From Rhizobiales bacterium 32-66-11 (GTDB lineage: Bacteria; Pseudomonadota; Alphaproteobacteria; Rhizobiales; Xanthobacteraceae): a stretch of 64,000 nucleotides of DNA. A program made the translations under genes and the position numbers. The stretch covers positions 95,511 to 159,510 of the forward strand of contig NCEH01000005.1 in NCBI GenBank assembly GCA_002304505.1, given 5' to 3'. The notes under the pieces are model-generated. The model did not search any database, was not told where the DNA came from, and saw only the letters and a list, made by a program, of their open reading frames with translations. Positions 25,923 through 35,419 of the stretch are shown here, in pieces (the stretch's first letter is position 1; each line of letters starts with the position of its first letter).

Positions 25923-26198
25923 TCTTGCTTCCCTTGCGAACTGCGCTGTCGACAACCTCATCTGCTGCCCCGCGAAAGTCCCAATCGTTGGACGGCCCCG
26001 TCGGTTCGAAGGAGCGTCATCGACACGTCTTTTCCACGTGTGCAGGTCTGGGGCCCTCGTGGCCTTGGCCATGAACCGGGACCCCAGCCGCCGTTTCGTC
26101 CCCGTCATAGGTTCGGCTGGCGCCCGCAAGCCGAACCCTTGCCCCAGTCTCAAGGGAAGCATGCAGTGGGGTTGAACTGGCGCACCCGAAACGCCTGG

Positions 26199-27272
26199 CT
26201 ATGCTCCGATGTCCGCTTGGTATGCCGAGCCAGCGGAAATCCGGTAGACGCGGCTTGCAGTGCGCCAGAAGAGATCGTCCTTCTCATCGGCCGAGCCGCC
26301 GGCCGCGAGACGCTTGAATGCATTCCACAAGACGTCGTACCCGCAGGAGATCTCGTCGACCGGAAAGTTGCTTTCAAACATGCAGCGGGCTGGGCCGAAC
26401 GCGTCGATGCATGTCTCGACATAGGGCTTCCAAGCGGCAGCCAGGTCTTCGGACGATGGGGGACGCGGCAATTCATGGAATCCGAAACCGCCGAGCCGCA
26501 TGCCCAACCCACCCAGCTTGACCGTGACGTTCTGGCAGGATGCGATATCGCGAATGCCCTTCTCCCAGACGCGCAAGACTTCGTCCCTCATGCCGGCATA
26601 GGGGCCAATGCCGATGGGACCACCGACGTGGTCGAGAATGATGTTCGCACCCGGAAATGCACGGGCGAGATCGGCGACATCGCTGAGCTGAGGGTGATAC
26701 ACCCAGCTGTCGAAAGTCAGCCCCATCCGCGTGAGGACCGCAAAGCCTTCCCGGAAGACGGGCTCGCGCAGCACGCCTTCGGGCGGAGTGCGAATTGTGG
26801 TGCGCACCGCCTCGTTCCGATCCCAGGCAGTGGACTGCCTGATGCCCCGGAACCTGCCGGCACCGGCTTTCAAATGGGCGTCGAGCACCTCTTCCACCGC
26901 TGCGCCCTGACGCAGGTCCGCATAAGAGATGATACCTGCACAAATCCCATGGGGGATATTGCGGGCATCCGCCTCCTGCCCGATCTGCGCGGCAAAGGCT
27001 GTTTCCCCTGCCGAGCGCAGATGCTCCGGCCCCGTCGTCAGATAGCCCTCTGTGCACTCGGCGAAAATCGTGGCGATGATGTTGTGTCCGCGCGCGCAGT
27101 CGGCCTCCAGTTCGTCGAGCAGATAGCGTTCGCGCGGCGCATTCCAGAGATGATGGTGAGGATCGATGATCGGCTGGGCGGGATCGATGATCGGCTCCTG
27201 ATGCAGGGCGAGCCAGTCTTTGTTAGCACTCGGGAGGATCGACCTCCCCACAGCCTGCGGCTTTGGTTCCAT
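26199..27272 (-). CDS. Amidohydrolase family 2 metal-dependent hydrolase
   Basis: 357-residue TIM-barrel hydrolase. The metal-binding HxH appears early as IIDPHHHLWN, the second histidine in ILDHVGGPIG, and the terminal aspartate in ESNFPVDEISCGYD. This pattern fits the 2-pyrone-4,6-dicarboxylate lactonase / L-fuconolactonase-like group, which hydrolyse lactones or decarboxylate aromatic acids. Of two ATGs 6 bp apart I prefer 27272, because AAAGGG lies at a suitable distance; 27278 would have none. It is 277 bp upstream of the CaiB-type gene and 117 bp downstream of tetR, all on one strand. Substrate unknown; a ring-opening step before beta-oxidation is plausible. Confidence 0.82.
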   Translation of the reverse strand: MEPKPQAVGRSILPSANKDWLALHQEPIIDPAQPIIDPHHHLWNAPRERYLLDELEADCARGHNIIATIFAECTEGYLTTGPEHLRSAGETAFAAQIGQEADARNIPHGICAGIISYADLRQGAAVEEVLDAHLKAGAGRFRGIRQSTAWDRNEAVRTTIRTPPEGVLREPVFREGFAVLTRMGLTFDSWVYHPQLSDVADLARAFPGANIILDHVGGPIGIGPYAGMRDEVLRVWEKGIRDIASCQNVTVKLGGLGMRLGGFGFHELPRPPSSEDLAAAWKPYVETCIDAFGPARCMFESNFPVDEISCGYDVLWNAFKRLAAGGSADEKDDLFWRTASRVYRISAGSAYQADIGA

Positions 27273-27389
27273 TCCCATCCCTTTCGCACCATCTCGCTCT
27301 TGGCATCGTGTCGCCCTCGAACACGGCACAGAACAACCGTCAGCGGCCTCGGGGCGACCGCCGGACGGTGTCACGTCAAATAAAAAAAT

Positions 27390-28070
27390 TCAAGATTGAT
27401 TTTTTATGCTGGCCTGCAGCAATGCGATCAGGGTTGTGGAGAGCATCGCAATCTGGCGTTCGACCTTCGCGGTCCTCCCCTCTTCGATCTGACGAAGTGC
27501 GATACCGCGCAGGGTGTCCAGCATGAAGCGACGCAGATCCACAAGCTCGTCCGAGGGCAGGTCGGCATCAGCGAAAATGCGCACCCAGTCACGGTTCCTC
27601 TGCTCGGAAAAGCGCGTCATTTCCGCCATCAAGCTGGCGTGAACAGTCGCATTAAATCGCTCGTAAAGGCGGATCTCAATGGCGGCGACATAGTCCACAC
27701 TTCCAATAGTATTCCAGTAATGCTGTATTATCCTGGCTACGCGTTCTGAAAGCGGAAGGGCAAGCATGTATGAAATCGAAATATCTAGATCAAGACTTTC
27801 GGCAATTTTGCGCCGAACGGCGACAAAAATCTCGTCTCGTGACTTGAAATGATACTGCAGCGCCCCTCTGGAAACGTCGGCATACTCGGCCACCGCCATG
27901 GTGCTGAAGTTCGAATGGCCCTTCTCGCGGAGCAATCTGATCGCAGCATGGATCAGCCTTTCGCGCGTCTCGATGCTGCGCTCCTGCTTGAGGTGGCCTC
28001 CATTGGGGGCGGCGGGCGGATCGGAGATCGCCCCCTTCGGTGACCGCTTCTTTTGCGCGCCGTCCTTCAT
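27390..28070 (-). CDS. TetR/AcrR-family transcriptional regulator
   Basis: 226-residue regulator with an N-terminal TetR helix-turn-helix at about residues 33-80: LIHAAIRLLREKGHSNFSTM, then VAEYADVSRGALQYHFKSRD. The C-terminal ligand-binding domain is all-helical and shows no recognisable subfamily marker to me. It is divergent from the acyl-CoA ligase-TRAP operon, with a 7-bp inverted repeat (AAAATCA-N7-TGATTTT) in the gap, which is the most likely operator. By context it should respond to the imported acid or its CoA ester. The last codons overlap a weaker copy of the same motif, which is probably coincidental. Confidence 0.88.
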   Translation of the reverse strand: MKDGAQKKRSPKGAISDPPAAPNGGHLKQERSIETRERLIHAAIRLLREKGHSNFSTMAVAEYADVSRGALQYHFKSRDEIFVAVRRKIAESLDLDISISYMLALPLSERVARIIQHYWNTIGSVDYVAAIEIRLYERFNATVHASLMAEMTRFSEQRNRDWVRIFADADLPSDELVDLRRFMLDTLRGIALRQIEEGRTAKVERQIAMLSTTLIALLQASIKNQS

Positions 28071-28217
28071 TCAGCTAAAAATCCTTGCCCGATCAAATGC
28101 TCCAGCCGTGCCCGTTCAGTCATGAGCACGTCGACTTGGCCGCGGCGGACCATCGTCGGATTGAGAGTGGGGCGCCGCCATTCGAGGTGCAAGCGCTGAG
28201 CGATTGACGCGTTAAAA

Positions 28218-28238
28218 AAAATCACTAATGATGATTTT
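28218..28238. promoter_or_regulatory. Candidate TetR operator AAAATCA-N7-TGATTTT
   Basis: AAAATCA (28218-28224) and TGATTTT (28232-28238) are a perfect inverted repeat spaced by 7 bp. Its core can also be read as the tighter palindrome ATCA-CTAA-TGAT (28221-28232). GTTA at 28211-28214 and TAAC at 28241-28244 extend the symmetry. It lies in the 233-bp gap between tetR and the divergent acyl-CoA ligase gene. A related sequence is present before the broken acyl-CoA dehydrogenase gene (41131-41142). Confidence 0.55.
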
Positions 28239-28303
28239 AATAACACCGCGCTGTCGTATGAATTGCGTGGCGCACGGGACGGAAACGCACCTTCGAGCAA
28301 GGA

Positions 28304-29917
28304 ATGGGCGAGATCGAAATGACTACGTTTGCCACCGCTGGGCAGATCGTCCCGGAGGACAGCTTCACCAGATTGCTCGACCGGCTTCCGCCCGAGGCGG
28401 AGCTCTTGAGCTGGGAGGGCGCTGCTTTCCCTGCCGGGGAGATCCGGCAGCGCGTGGGTCGATTGACCCATGGACTTGCAGACCTTGGCCTGCGTCGGGG
28501 CGACCGGATTGCGGTCATGTTGCCGAATTCGCCCACATGGGTCGTGCTGGTCTTCGCTGCGGCGCGCCTTGGTGTGGCAATCGTTTCACTTAATCCACGC
28601 CTCGGTGCGAAAGAGGTCCGGGATCTTGTCATTCGGACTGGCGCCGTAGCCTTGGTGCACGACAGCGGATATCGCAATGGCGCAAGCGCGCAGGTGCTCG
28701 CGACGGCAGGCGAATTGCCCAGCCTGCGCCATGTGATAGATGCTTGCCCCGAGCCGCGGGCGGGCGTGGTCGCCGGCGCTCCCGTCTCTTCGCTGACTTC
28801 GCTTGATCTGGACCGTCCGGGCGAGATCAGCATTGGGAGTGCGGACGATCCTCTGCTGATCCTGGCCACTTCTGGGACCACGAGCCTGCCCAAACTCGTC
28901 GTGCATCTCCAAGGCCGTGTTGCATGCCATGCGCGTCATGGGGGGCAAGTCCTGGGGCTGGACGAGGCAGGTAGCCGCGTGCTGCTAATGCTGCCGCTCT
29001 GCGGCGCCTTCGGATTCACGGTGGGCTTTACGACCATTGCGGCCGGAGCCGTGCTTTCCCTGCGCGATGGGTTCGCACCGGAGGCGGACGTGACCTCCAT
29101 GCAGACGGAGCGGGTCACAACCGTCTTCGGTACCAACGATATGTTGTTGAAGTTGCTGCAGACGTCGGAAGAGCAGCGGCCGTTTCCCAGCTTGCGATAC
29201 TATGGGCACGCAAATTTCACGCCAGGCCTTGATGATCTCCCCGAGGAGGCGGAAGCGCGTGGCGTTCGGGTTCGCGGTTGCTTCGGCATGACGGAGACGC
29301 TCGCATTGTTCTCCGCCCAACCCGATGAGGCTCCTCTCTCACAACGGCAGCACGGTGGAGGCTTCCCCGTTGACGTCGGCGCTACCTTTCGAATTCGCGA
29401 TCCTGAAACGGGTGTATTGGCCGGCGCTGGAGAGGTCGGTTTGCTTGAGATCTCCACGCCGAACATCATGGCGCAGTATCTCGACGATAACGAAAGCACA
29501 CGTGCCGCTTTCACCGAAGACGGATACTTCTGCACGGGCGACATCGCACGGAAGGAGACCGACGGCAGCTTCACCTTCATTGCGCGCCACAGCGACGTGT
29601 TGCGCATTGGCGGGTATCTGGTGAGCCCGGTCGAGATCGAGGATGTCATTCGTCGGCACGCCCCCGTCACCGCTTGCCAGGTCGTGTCTGTGGCCCTGCC
29701 CGAGGGCGTGCGGCCGGTGGCGTTCCTTGTGCTCGAAGCCGGTGCTCAATTCGATGCGGCGAGCCTCGAGAGCGCCTGTCGTTCTGACCTCGCAACCTAC
29801 AAGGTCCCGGTGCGCTTCTTCGTCTTGGATAGCCTGCCAGTGACCGACGGGCCGAACGGATCCAAGGTAAAAAAGTCTGCCTTGCGGGAGATGGCGAAAG
29901 AAAATATCGTCCGATGA
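28304..29917 (+). CDS. Acyl-CoA synthetase / AMP-dependent ligase
   Basis: 537-residue ANL-superfamily adenylating enzyme that activates a carboxylic acid to its CoA thioester. The ATP-binding P-loop is ATSGTTSLPKLVVH, the A5-like motif GCFGMTET, the A7 motif GYFCTGDIARKETDGSF, and the catalytic lysine near the end is in GSKVKKSALREM. ATG 28304 and ATG 28319 are both possible starts; neither has an ideal ribosome site. It is the first gene of a plus-strand operon with the TRAP transporter (29958-32914) and two acyl-CoA dehydrogenases, so it probably activates whatever TRAP imports. It is divergent from tetR. Substrate specificity cannot be predicted. Confidence 0.88.
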   Translation: MGEIEMTTFATAGQIVPEDSFTRLLDRLPPEAELLSWEGAAFPAGEIRQRVGRLTHGLADLGLRRGDRIAVMLPNSPTWVVLVFAAARLGVAIVSLNPRLGAKEVRDLVIRTGAVALVHDSGYRNGASAQVLATAGELPSLRHVIDACPEPRAGVVAGAPVSSLTSLDLDRPGEISIGSADDPLLILATSGTTSLPKLVVHLQGRVACHARHGGQVLGLDEAGSRVLLMLPLCGAFGFTVGFTTIAAGAVLSLRDGFAPEADVTSMQTERVTTVFGTNDMLLKLLQTSEEQRPFPSLRYYGHANFTPGLDDLPEEAEARGVRVRGCFGMTETLALFSAQPDEAPLSQRQHGGGFPVDVGATFRIRDPETGVLAGAGEVGLLEISTPNIMAQYLDDNESTRAAFTEDGYFCTGDIARKETDGSFTFIARHSDVLRIGGYLVSPVEIEDVIRRHAPVTACQVVSVALPEGVRPVAFLVLEAGAQFDAASLESACRSDLATYKVPVRFFVLDSLPVTDGPNGSKVKKSALREMAKENIVR

Positions 29918-29957
29918 CGATATCGTAAAACAAAAAAATATATATTGGGAGGAAAAA

Positions 29958-31058
29958 ATGAAAAATGAGACCGCCATTGGCGTCGTATTGATTTCTGGAC
30001 TTCTGTCCATTTCGGCTGCATTTGCCCGCGATCTGCAATACAACACCTATCAACCGAGTACCCACGGAGCGGTGCAGGTCACCGAGAGACTCGGCGGTGT
30101 CCTGAAGGAGAAGTCAAAAGGTTCGCTCGGCTTGGTCGTACAATCGGGCGGAAGCGTAGCGTCGGGCAAGGCAACACTCTCGGTGATCAGTGACGGCCTC
30201 ATTGACGCCGGCCTCGTCACCGACGTCTATGTCCCAGGCGACCTGCCGAATACGGTAATCGGATCGAATCTCGCACTCGAAGGCACTAACGCCTTCGTAA
30301 TGTCGGCGGCCATGACCGAGTACGCGCTTCTGAATTGCCCCGGCTGCAAGTCGGATCTTGAGAAGCGGAACGTCATAAATCTTGGGCATCACTCCACTGG
30401 ATCCTACAAGCTGCTCTGCAAGCCGAAAATTGCGACACTCAATGATCTTTCTGGCAAAAAGATAAAAGCAGCTGGCCCCTGGACGAGGCTGGTTACCTCA
30501 TGGAAGGCGTCCTCCGTCAATATTCCATTCAACGATGTCTACGAGGGGCTGGAACGCGGGCAGCTCGACTGCGCCGTCGCTCCGGACAGCGCCCTGACCG
30601 ACTACGGGCTTTACGACGTGGTCAGTACAGTGGTCGACTATCCCATTGGAACCTATCATGGTTACCACAGTTTCGTGATCAATCGCGATGTTTGGAAGAG
30701 CCTTCCGGAAGCGGATCGCGCTCTGCTCATCGCCGAAATGCCGATGTTCATCGCAAAGCTCGCCGCCGTCTATGAAAAGGCGAATGCGGACGCGCGCGCC
30801 GCAGCTGAGGCGAAGGGCATTAAGTACCGGGAGGCTGGGGAAGACCTACGCCTGTCTATTGCAGCCGCGCGGACCGAAGGACGGGCCACGGCGCTTTCCG
30901 ATGCGCGCAAGCGTGGGATCCAGAACCCCGAGGAAAGCGTGACAGTCTTCACTGGATTGGTGAAGAAATGGAACGATAAGCTCGGCGACGGGCCTGTCGA
31001 CGTCGATGCTTTTGCGGCGATGTTGAAAAGTGAAATCTACGACAAGACCAAGTTCTGA
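29958..31058 (+). CDS. dctP: TRAP transporter solute-binding protein (DctP family)
   Basis: 366-residue periplasmic binding protein with a clear signal peptide (MKNETAIGVVLISGLLS...AFA, cleavage near residue 24). The DctP fold follows, with LNDLSGKKIKAAGPWTRLV (the conserved P/A-x-R-ligand region where an arginine binds the carboxylate) and GLERGQLDCAVAPDSALTDY. Start ATG at 29958 follows GGGAGGAAAAA. DctQ and DctM homologues lie immediately downstream, completing a sodium-driven TRAP system. The adjacent acyl-CoA ligase suggests the ligand is an organic acid that enters CoA-dependent degradation. Confidence 0.9.
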   Translation: MKNETAIGVVLISGLLSISAAFARDLQYNTYQPSTHGAVQVTERLGGVLKEKSKGSLGLVVQSGGSVASGKATLSVISDGLIDAGLVTDVYVPGDLPNTVIGSNLALEGTNAFVMSAAMTEYALLNCPGCKSDLEKRNVINLGHHSTGSYKLLCKPKIATLNDLSGKKIKAAGPWTRLVTSWKASSVNIPFNDVYEGLERGQLDCAVAPDSALTDYGLYDVVSTVVDYPIGTYHGYHSFVINRDVWKSLPEADRALLIAEMPMFIAKLAAVYEKANADARAAAEAKGIKYREAGEDLRLSIAAARTEGRATALSDARKRGIQNPEESVTVFTGLVKKWNDKLGDGPVDVDAFAAMLKSEIYDKTKF

Positions 31059-31073
31059 CGGGAGGATGGACCG

Positions 31074-31604
31074 ATGCCCATTCTGATCCGTGTCGTAGAA
31101 GGTGTCGTCAAAGCGTGCGGCGCTTTGGGAGGCCTTATCATTTTACTCATGATGGTACACATCTGTCTCGACGTTGCGATACGCAATCTGAGCTCGACCC
31201 CGCTCACCGGCACTGTGGAGATCGTTTCGAGCTACTACATGGTGGCAGCGTGCTTCCTGCCGCTCGGCTTGATCGAATTGAAAGGCGAGCAGGTGTTCGT
31301 CGAAGTTTTCACTCAGCGGCTACCACAGCGTGCGCAGCAAGGCATGGACTTTGTCGCCCGCATAGCAACGGTCGCTGCCTTCGGCGCAATTTCTGTGAGC
31401 AGTGCCATGTATGCCTATGACATGACGAGACGGAACGAGTTTCTTGACCTCGTCTATTATGACCTTCCGATCTGGCCCAGCCGGTGGATGGTGTCGATCG
31501 GCTTTGCCGTCGCTGCCCTGGGCGCCTTCTGCGTCGCTCTGCGCACCCTCACGGGGCATCGGGCAAGCCATTCCCTTCAGCACGGTCCGTCAGCGGAGCT
31601 CTGA
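31074..31604 (+). CDS. dctQ: TRAP transporter small permease (DctQ family)
   Basis: 176-residue membrane protein with four hydrophobic segments: about residues 10-32, 48-70, 90-115 and 132-155. This is the canonical DctQ topology. It bridges DctP and the large permease DctM. It starts 15 bp after dctP and ends 2 bp before dctM. Sequence similarity within the DctQ family is generally low, so assignment rests on topology, the conserved EIVSSYYM-type TM2 start and context. Confidence 0.85.
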   Translation: MPILIRVVEGVVKACGALGGLIILLMMVHICLDVAIRNLSSTPLTGTVEIVSSYYMVAACFLPLGLIELKGEQVFVEVFTQRLPQRAQQGMDFVARIATVAAFGAISVSSAMYAYDMTRRNEFLDLVYYDLPIWPSRWMVSIGFAVAALGAFCVALRTLTGHRASHSLQHGPSAEL

Positions 31605-31606
31605 GT

Positions 31607-32914
31607 ATGTCGTCAATAACCGTAGCCGTCCTCGTGCTCGGACTATTGCTGTTGCTGCTCGTTGTCCGCATCCCCATCGCGCTCGCGTTGATCGCCAGCG
31701 CGATGACCGGAATCGGCATCCTGCGCGGCTTCGACACTGTCTGGACCACGGTCGCCAAACTTCCCTACGATTTCGCTGCCCATTGGTCGCTTTCCGCCAT
31801 CCCGATGTTCCTGCTCATGGGGAGCATTGCCTTCAACGGTGGCCTGACTGCCAGTCTGTTCGATGCCTGTCGGCTCTGGATGGGTCGGCTGCCCGGAGGG
31901 CTTGCGCTGGCTGCGAATTTTGCCTGCGCCATGTTTGCTGCCGCGTCGGGATCCAGTGTGGCGACCTCCGCGGCCATGGCCAGGATCGCCGTGCCGGAGA
32001 TGTTGAAGAGCAAGTATGACCCTGGCCTCGCGACAGGTGTCGTTGCCGCAGCTGGAACGATTGGGGCAATGATTCCGCCGTCGATCGCCTTCATCATCTA
32101 CGGCTGGTATACAGGACAACCTATAAAGTTATTGCTCATCGCGGGTATTCTTCCGGGCATTCTAACCGCGGTGATATATTCGATCTTCATCATTGCAAGG
32201 GTGAAGATGAACCCGGCGCTGGCGCCGCAGCTCACCTATCGCCCCACCAAGGCGGAAAAAGTGCGGGCGCTCGTCGCCATCTGGCCGATTCCTGTGCTGA
32301 TATCAATCGTCATCGGCAGCATGTATAGCGGCATCGCCACCGCCACCGAGGCCGGGGCGATCGGCTCCGCCTCCGCGCTACTCATCTGTGCCTTCCGAGG
32401 CAACCTGACCTTCCGGGTGCTGCGGGACAGTGTCGCCGATGCCACGAGCAGCACCGTCATCATCATGATCATCGCGGTGGGCGCGTCTCTGCTCGCGAAG
32501 TTTCTGGCGCTCAGCGGACTGCCGCAGGCCATGGGAGGCTGGGTGGTCGATCATTCGGTATCGGCATCTTCGGTGCTGGCCTTTACCATTATTCTCTATC
32601 TGATCCTCGGCATGTTCCTGGACCCGATCGGAATCATGCTCGTCACCTTGCCGGTCTTGTTGCCGATGTTCGAGGCGCTGGATCTCAACTTGATCTGGAT
32701 GGGCGTTCTGATCGTGAAGCTCATTGAGATCGGCCTCCTCACGCCGCCGGTCGGCCTCAATATATATGTTGTCAAGGGCGTGATGGGCGATCAGGTCAAA
32801 GTGGAAACCATCTTCAAGGGCGCTTTTCTGTTTCTTGCGGCGGAGGTGGTAATCACTGGGTTGCTCATCGCCTTCCCATCGATCAGCTTGGTTCTGCCAA
32901 ACGCAATACGCTGA
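31607..32914 (+). CDS. dctM: TRAP transporter large permease (DctM family)
   Basis: 435-residue polytopic membrane protein of the DctM/ion-transporter superfamily with about 11-12 helices. Typical sequences are MFLLMGSIAFNGG, ASGSSVATSAAMARIAVPEM, GVVAAAGTIGAMIPPSI and GMFLDPIGIMLVTLPVLLP. It carries the Na+-coupled translocation pathway and receives the solute from DctP. The ATG at 31607 is 2 bp after the dctQ stop. Another open frame beginning at 31484 only extends into dctQ and is ignored. The acyl-CoA dehydrogenase pair starts about 110 bp downstream. Confidence 0.9.
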   Translation: MSSITVAVLVLGLLLLLLVVRIPIALALIASAMTGIGILRGFDTVWTTVAKLPYDFAAHWSLSAIPMFLLMGSIAFNGGLTASLFDACRLWMGRLPGGLALAANFACAMFAAASGSSVATSAAMARIAVPEMLKSKYDPGLATGVVAAAGTIGAMIPPSIAFIIYGWYTGQPIKLLLIAGILPGILTAVIYSIFIIARVKMNPALAPQLTYRPTKAEKVRALVAIWPIPVLISIVIGSMYSGIATATEAGAIGSASALLICAFRGNLTFRVLRDSVADATSSTVIIMIIAVGASLLAKFLALSGLPQAMGGWVVDHSVSASSVLAFTIILYLILGMFLDPIGIMLVTLPVLLPMFEALDLNLIWMGVLIVKLIEIGLLTPPVGLNIYVVKGVMGDQVKVETIFKGAFLFLAAEVVITGLLIAFPSISLVLPNAIR

Positions 32915-33022
32915 CTGATTTCGGCGCCCGGCGCGCTGGCGAAGGCGCGCATCGTCCCCATGCCTTGAGGCTTGCGCCTTCAGGCACGGATTGACCACCT
33001 TTTCCCCGCATCCGGGGCGGAC

Positions 33023-34090
33023 ATGGAACCGACAATGGACGACGTAAACGGCATCGTTGCCGAGACTGCCACGCGGCTGCTTCGCGACCATATCGAACAT
33101 CGCCTGCTGGTGGATGCGGAAGCCGGGGCCCTCCCCGGCTCTCTCTGGAACGCGGTGGAAGAGGCGGGCCTGACGCATGCCATGATCCCGGAGCTCGCCG
33201 GTGGCGTTGGATTGGATGGCGTCGTGGCCGCCAACCTCGTGCGGCTCTTGGGTTATCACGCTGCGCCGCTGCCCTTGGCCGAGACCATGCTCGCCGCCCG
33301 CCTTCTGGCGGAAGCTGGCCTCGTGCCGCCTTGCGGCCCGCTCACGGTTGCGGCCGCAGGTGGAGGATCCGGGCTTGCGCTGCGGCGCACGTCTGACGGC
33401 TGGCATCTTTCCGGGAAAGCGGAGCGGGTACCGTGGGGGCGCGTCGCGGGCGCCCTGGCGGTGGTGGGAGACGTCGGGGGCGAACGAGTGGTGGCCCTCG
33501 CGGCAACCGCCGACTGCACGGTCGCGCGGGGAACCAATCTCGCCCTTGAGCCGCGTGACACCCTTACGTTCGACCTTCGCCTGTCCCCCGCCCAAGTGGC
33601 GCCTGCCAGCGTCGGAACGAGGGAGCTGAAGCTGATGGGAGCTGCGCTCCGGAGCCTTGCTCTCGCCGGTGCTCTCGATCGCGTGCTCGAGCTGACGGCG
33701 GGCTATGTCGGGGAGCGGGTCCAGTTCGGCCGTACCCTCTCGAAATTCCAGGCGGTGCAACAGTCCATGGCGGTGCTCGCCGGGCAGGTGGCGGCGGCGG
33801 GTGGCGCCGCCGATCTCGCGGCCGAAGCGCTGGCGGGGTCCCTCAGCTTCCCACGTATCGCCGCCGCGAAAATCCGGAGCGGCGAAGCCGCTGGGATCGC
33901 GGCCGGGATCGCCCATCAGTTGCACGGCGCCATGGGCTTTTCCCACGAGCACGTGCTGCACTTCTACACGAAGCGCCTCTGGGCCTGGCGCGAGGAGTTC
34001 GGCGGCGAAGCGGAATGGAGCCGCGCCCTCGGCGCTCAAGCGCTGCGCCAGGATGCGGACAGCCTCTGGCCCTTCGTCACCGCAGCTTGA
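33023..34090 (+). CDS. Acyl-CoA dehydrogenase, smaller partner of a pair
   Basis: 355-residue flavoprotein of the acyl-CoA dehydrogenase family. The C-terminal four-helix domain is clear (GERVQFGRTLSKFQAVQQSM and HQLHGAMGFSHEHVLHFYTK), while the N-terminal and beta domains are divergent and short. ATG 33023 is preferred; 33035 is possible. It is followed after 17 bp by a second acyl-CoA dehydrogenase gene of standard size. Such unequal adjacent pairs occur in heteromeric enzymes acting on bulky acyl-CoAs, for example PimC/PimD and the actinobacterial steroid enzymes; the same may apply here (inference). Confidence 0.85.
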   Translation: MEPTMDDVNGIVAETATRLLRDHIEHRLLVDAEAGALPGSLWNAVEEAGLTHAMIPELAGGVGLDGVVAANLVRLLGYHAAPLPLAETMLAARLLAEAGLVPPCGPLTVAAAGGGSGLALRRTSDGWHLSGKAERVPWGRVAGALAVVGDVGGERVVALAATADCTVARGTNLALEPRDTLTFDLRLSPAQVAPASVGTRELKLMGAALRSLALAGALDRVLELTAGYVGERVQFGRTLSKFQAVQQSMAVLAGQVAAAGGAADLAAEALAGSLSFPRIAAAKIRSGEAAGIAAGIAHQLHGAMGFSHEHVLHFYTKRLWAWREEFGGEAEWSRALGAQALRQDADSLWPFVTAA

Positions 34091-34107
34091 ATCTCACGGA
34101 TCGATCC

Positions 34108-35250
34108 ATGTCATACTTCAGCTATCCCGCCGCCGTCCTGCCCGCGAGCGCCGAAACCTTGCGCGCTGAGGTGCGGGAATTCCTTGCCGTCGAGCTCAAG
34201 GATCGCGGGCCGCTGGAGCGAGCCCAGTCCTGGATGGGATTTGATGCGGATTTCAGCCGCAAGATGGGTGCACGCGGCTGGATCGCCATGACCTGGCCGA
34301 GGGCCTATGGCGGCCACGAGTCCACGGCCCTGGACCGCTATGTGGTGTTGGAGGAGATGCTCGCCGCCGGGGCTCCGGTGGCCGCCCACTGGATCGCAGA
34401 CCGCCAGAGCGGACCGTTGCTGTTGCGCTATGGCAGTGAGACGCAGCGGCAGAAAATCCTCCCCCGGATCTCTGCGGGCGAGTGCTTCTTCTGCATCGGC
34501 ATGAGCGAACCCAATTCGGGTTCAGATCTCGCTGCGGCGCGCACCCGCGCCGAGCCAGCGGAAGGCGGCTATCGTGTGACGGGCACCAAGCTCTGGACCA
34601 CCTACGCTCACCATGCCCATTACATGATCCTGCTCGCCCGCACGGAACCAGGAGAGCGGCGCGAAGGGCTGTCGCAATTCGTTGTGGACCTTGCGACCCC
34701 AGGTATCACCATCCGACCGGTCCTCGACATTTCAGGCGCGCATCACTTCAATGAGGTGCATTTCGAGGATGTCTTCCTGCCGGCAGACAGCATTGTCGGG
34801 CAACCCGGCGACGGCTGGAAGCAGGTAATGGGCGAGCTGGCGTTCGAGCGTAGCGGTCCGGAACGTTTCCTCTCCTCCTTCGAACTGCTCAAGGCGCTGG
34901 TGCGGGTGTTGAGCGAAGATCCGTCGGATATGGCCCGCGAGCAGGTGGGGCGCCTCATGGCGCATCTCGTCGTGCTCCGGCGCCTGTCCACCTCGGTGGC
35001 CGGCATGCTCCAGGCTGGACAGGACCCGCAGTTCGAAGCCGCCGTGGTGAAGGATCTCGGCGCCCTTTTCGAGCAAGAGATCCCAGAAATCGCCCGCCGG
35101 CTGGTGGGCTGCGAACCGTCCCTCGAATCCCAGGATCGATTCCTGAACGTGCTCGCCTACACCACGCTCGCGGCGCCGTCCTTCTCGCTGCGCGGCGGCA
35201 CCCGGGAAATCCTGCGGGGGATCATCGCCCGCGGCCTCGGGCTGCGATGA
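34108..35250 (+). CDS. Acyl-CoA dehydrogenase, larger partner of a pair
   Basis: 380-residue acyl-CoA dehydrogenase. The FAD/substrate region reads FFCIGMSEPNSGSDLAAART, the beta-domain contains GYRVTGTKLWTTYAHHAHYM, and the C-terminal domain ends in SFSLRGGTREILRGIIARGL, where the R-G-G-T-x-E-I pattern replaces the usual YEGT. RGGT-type C-termini are typical of subunits from heterotetrameric acyl-CoA dehydrogenases. Start ATG 34108, 17 bp after its partner. It is the last gene of the plus-strand ligase-TRAP-dehydrogenase operon and is followed by a terminator at 35337. It likely catalyses an alpha,beta-dehydrogenation in the pathway. Confidence 0.88.
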   Translation: MSYFSYPAAVLPASAETLRAEVREFLAVELKDRGPLERAQSWMGFDADFSRKMGARGWIAMTWPRAYGGHESTALDRYVVLEEMLAAGAPVAAHWIADRQSGPLLLRYGSETQRQKILPRISAGECFFCIGMSEPNSGSDLAAARTRAEPAEGGYRVTGTKLWTTYAHHAHYMILLARTEPGERREGLSQFVVDLATPGITIRPVLDISGAHHFNEVHFEDVFLPADSIVGQPGDGWKQVMGELAFERSGPERFLSSFELLKALVRVLSEDPSDMAREQVGRLMAHLVVLRRLSTSVAGMLQAGQDPQFEAAVVKDLGALFEQEIPEIARRLVGCEPSLESQDRFLNVLAYTTLAAPSFSLRGGTREILRGIIARGLGLR

Positions 35251-35336
35251 CCATCGCCCCGGCGACCGGGTTTGGCGAGGGCCCGGAGGGCGGTGTGGCC
35301 GGGCGCCGCAGTCTTCAGAAATGCTCGCCTTGACCG

Positions 35337-35373
35337 GGAGACGGCCCCGCCCGGCGAGGCCATCTCCTTTTTC
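35337..35373 (+). terminator. Intrinsic terminator after the acyl-CoA dehydrogenase pair
   Basis: GGAGACGGCC (35337-35346) pairs with GGCCATCTCC (35358-35367) with one mismatch, followed directly by a run of five T (35368-35372). It lies between the convergent operons ending at 35250 (+) and 35420 (-). Confidence 0.65.
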
Positions 35374-35419
35374 TATTCGGCTTGTTCCGCACAGTCACAT
35401 CGTCACCGGGACGGATGCC

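Noticed and set aside
25854..27383. 509-codon plus-strand open frame across the amidohydrolase gene
   Set aside because: No recognisable domain; the minus strand shows the HxH metal site and conserved C-terminal aspartate.
27389..27400. TTCA-AGAT-TGAT as a third full TetR operator
   Set aside because: It is formed largely by the last codons of the tetR gene itself, so the match may be coincidental; listed only as weak support.
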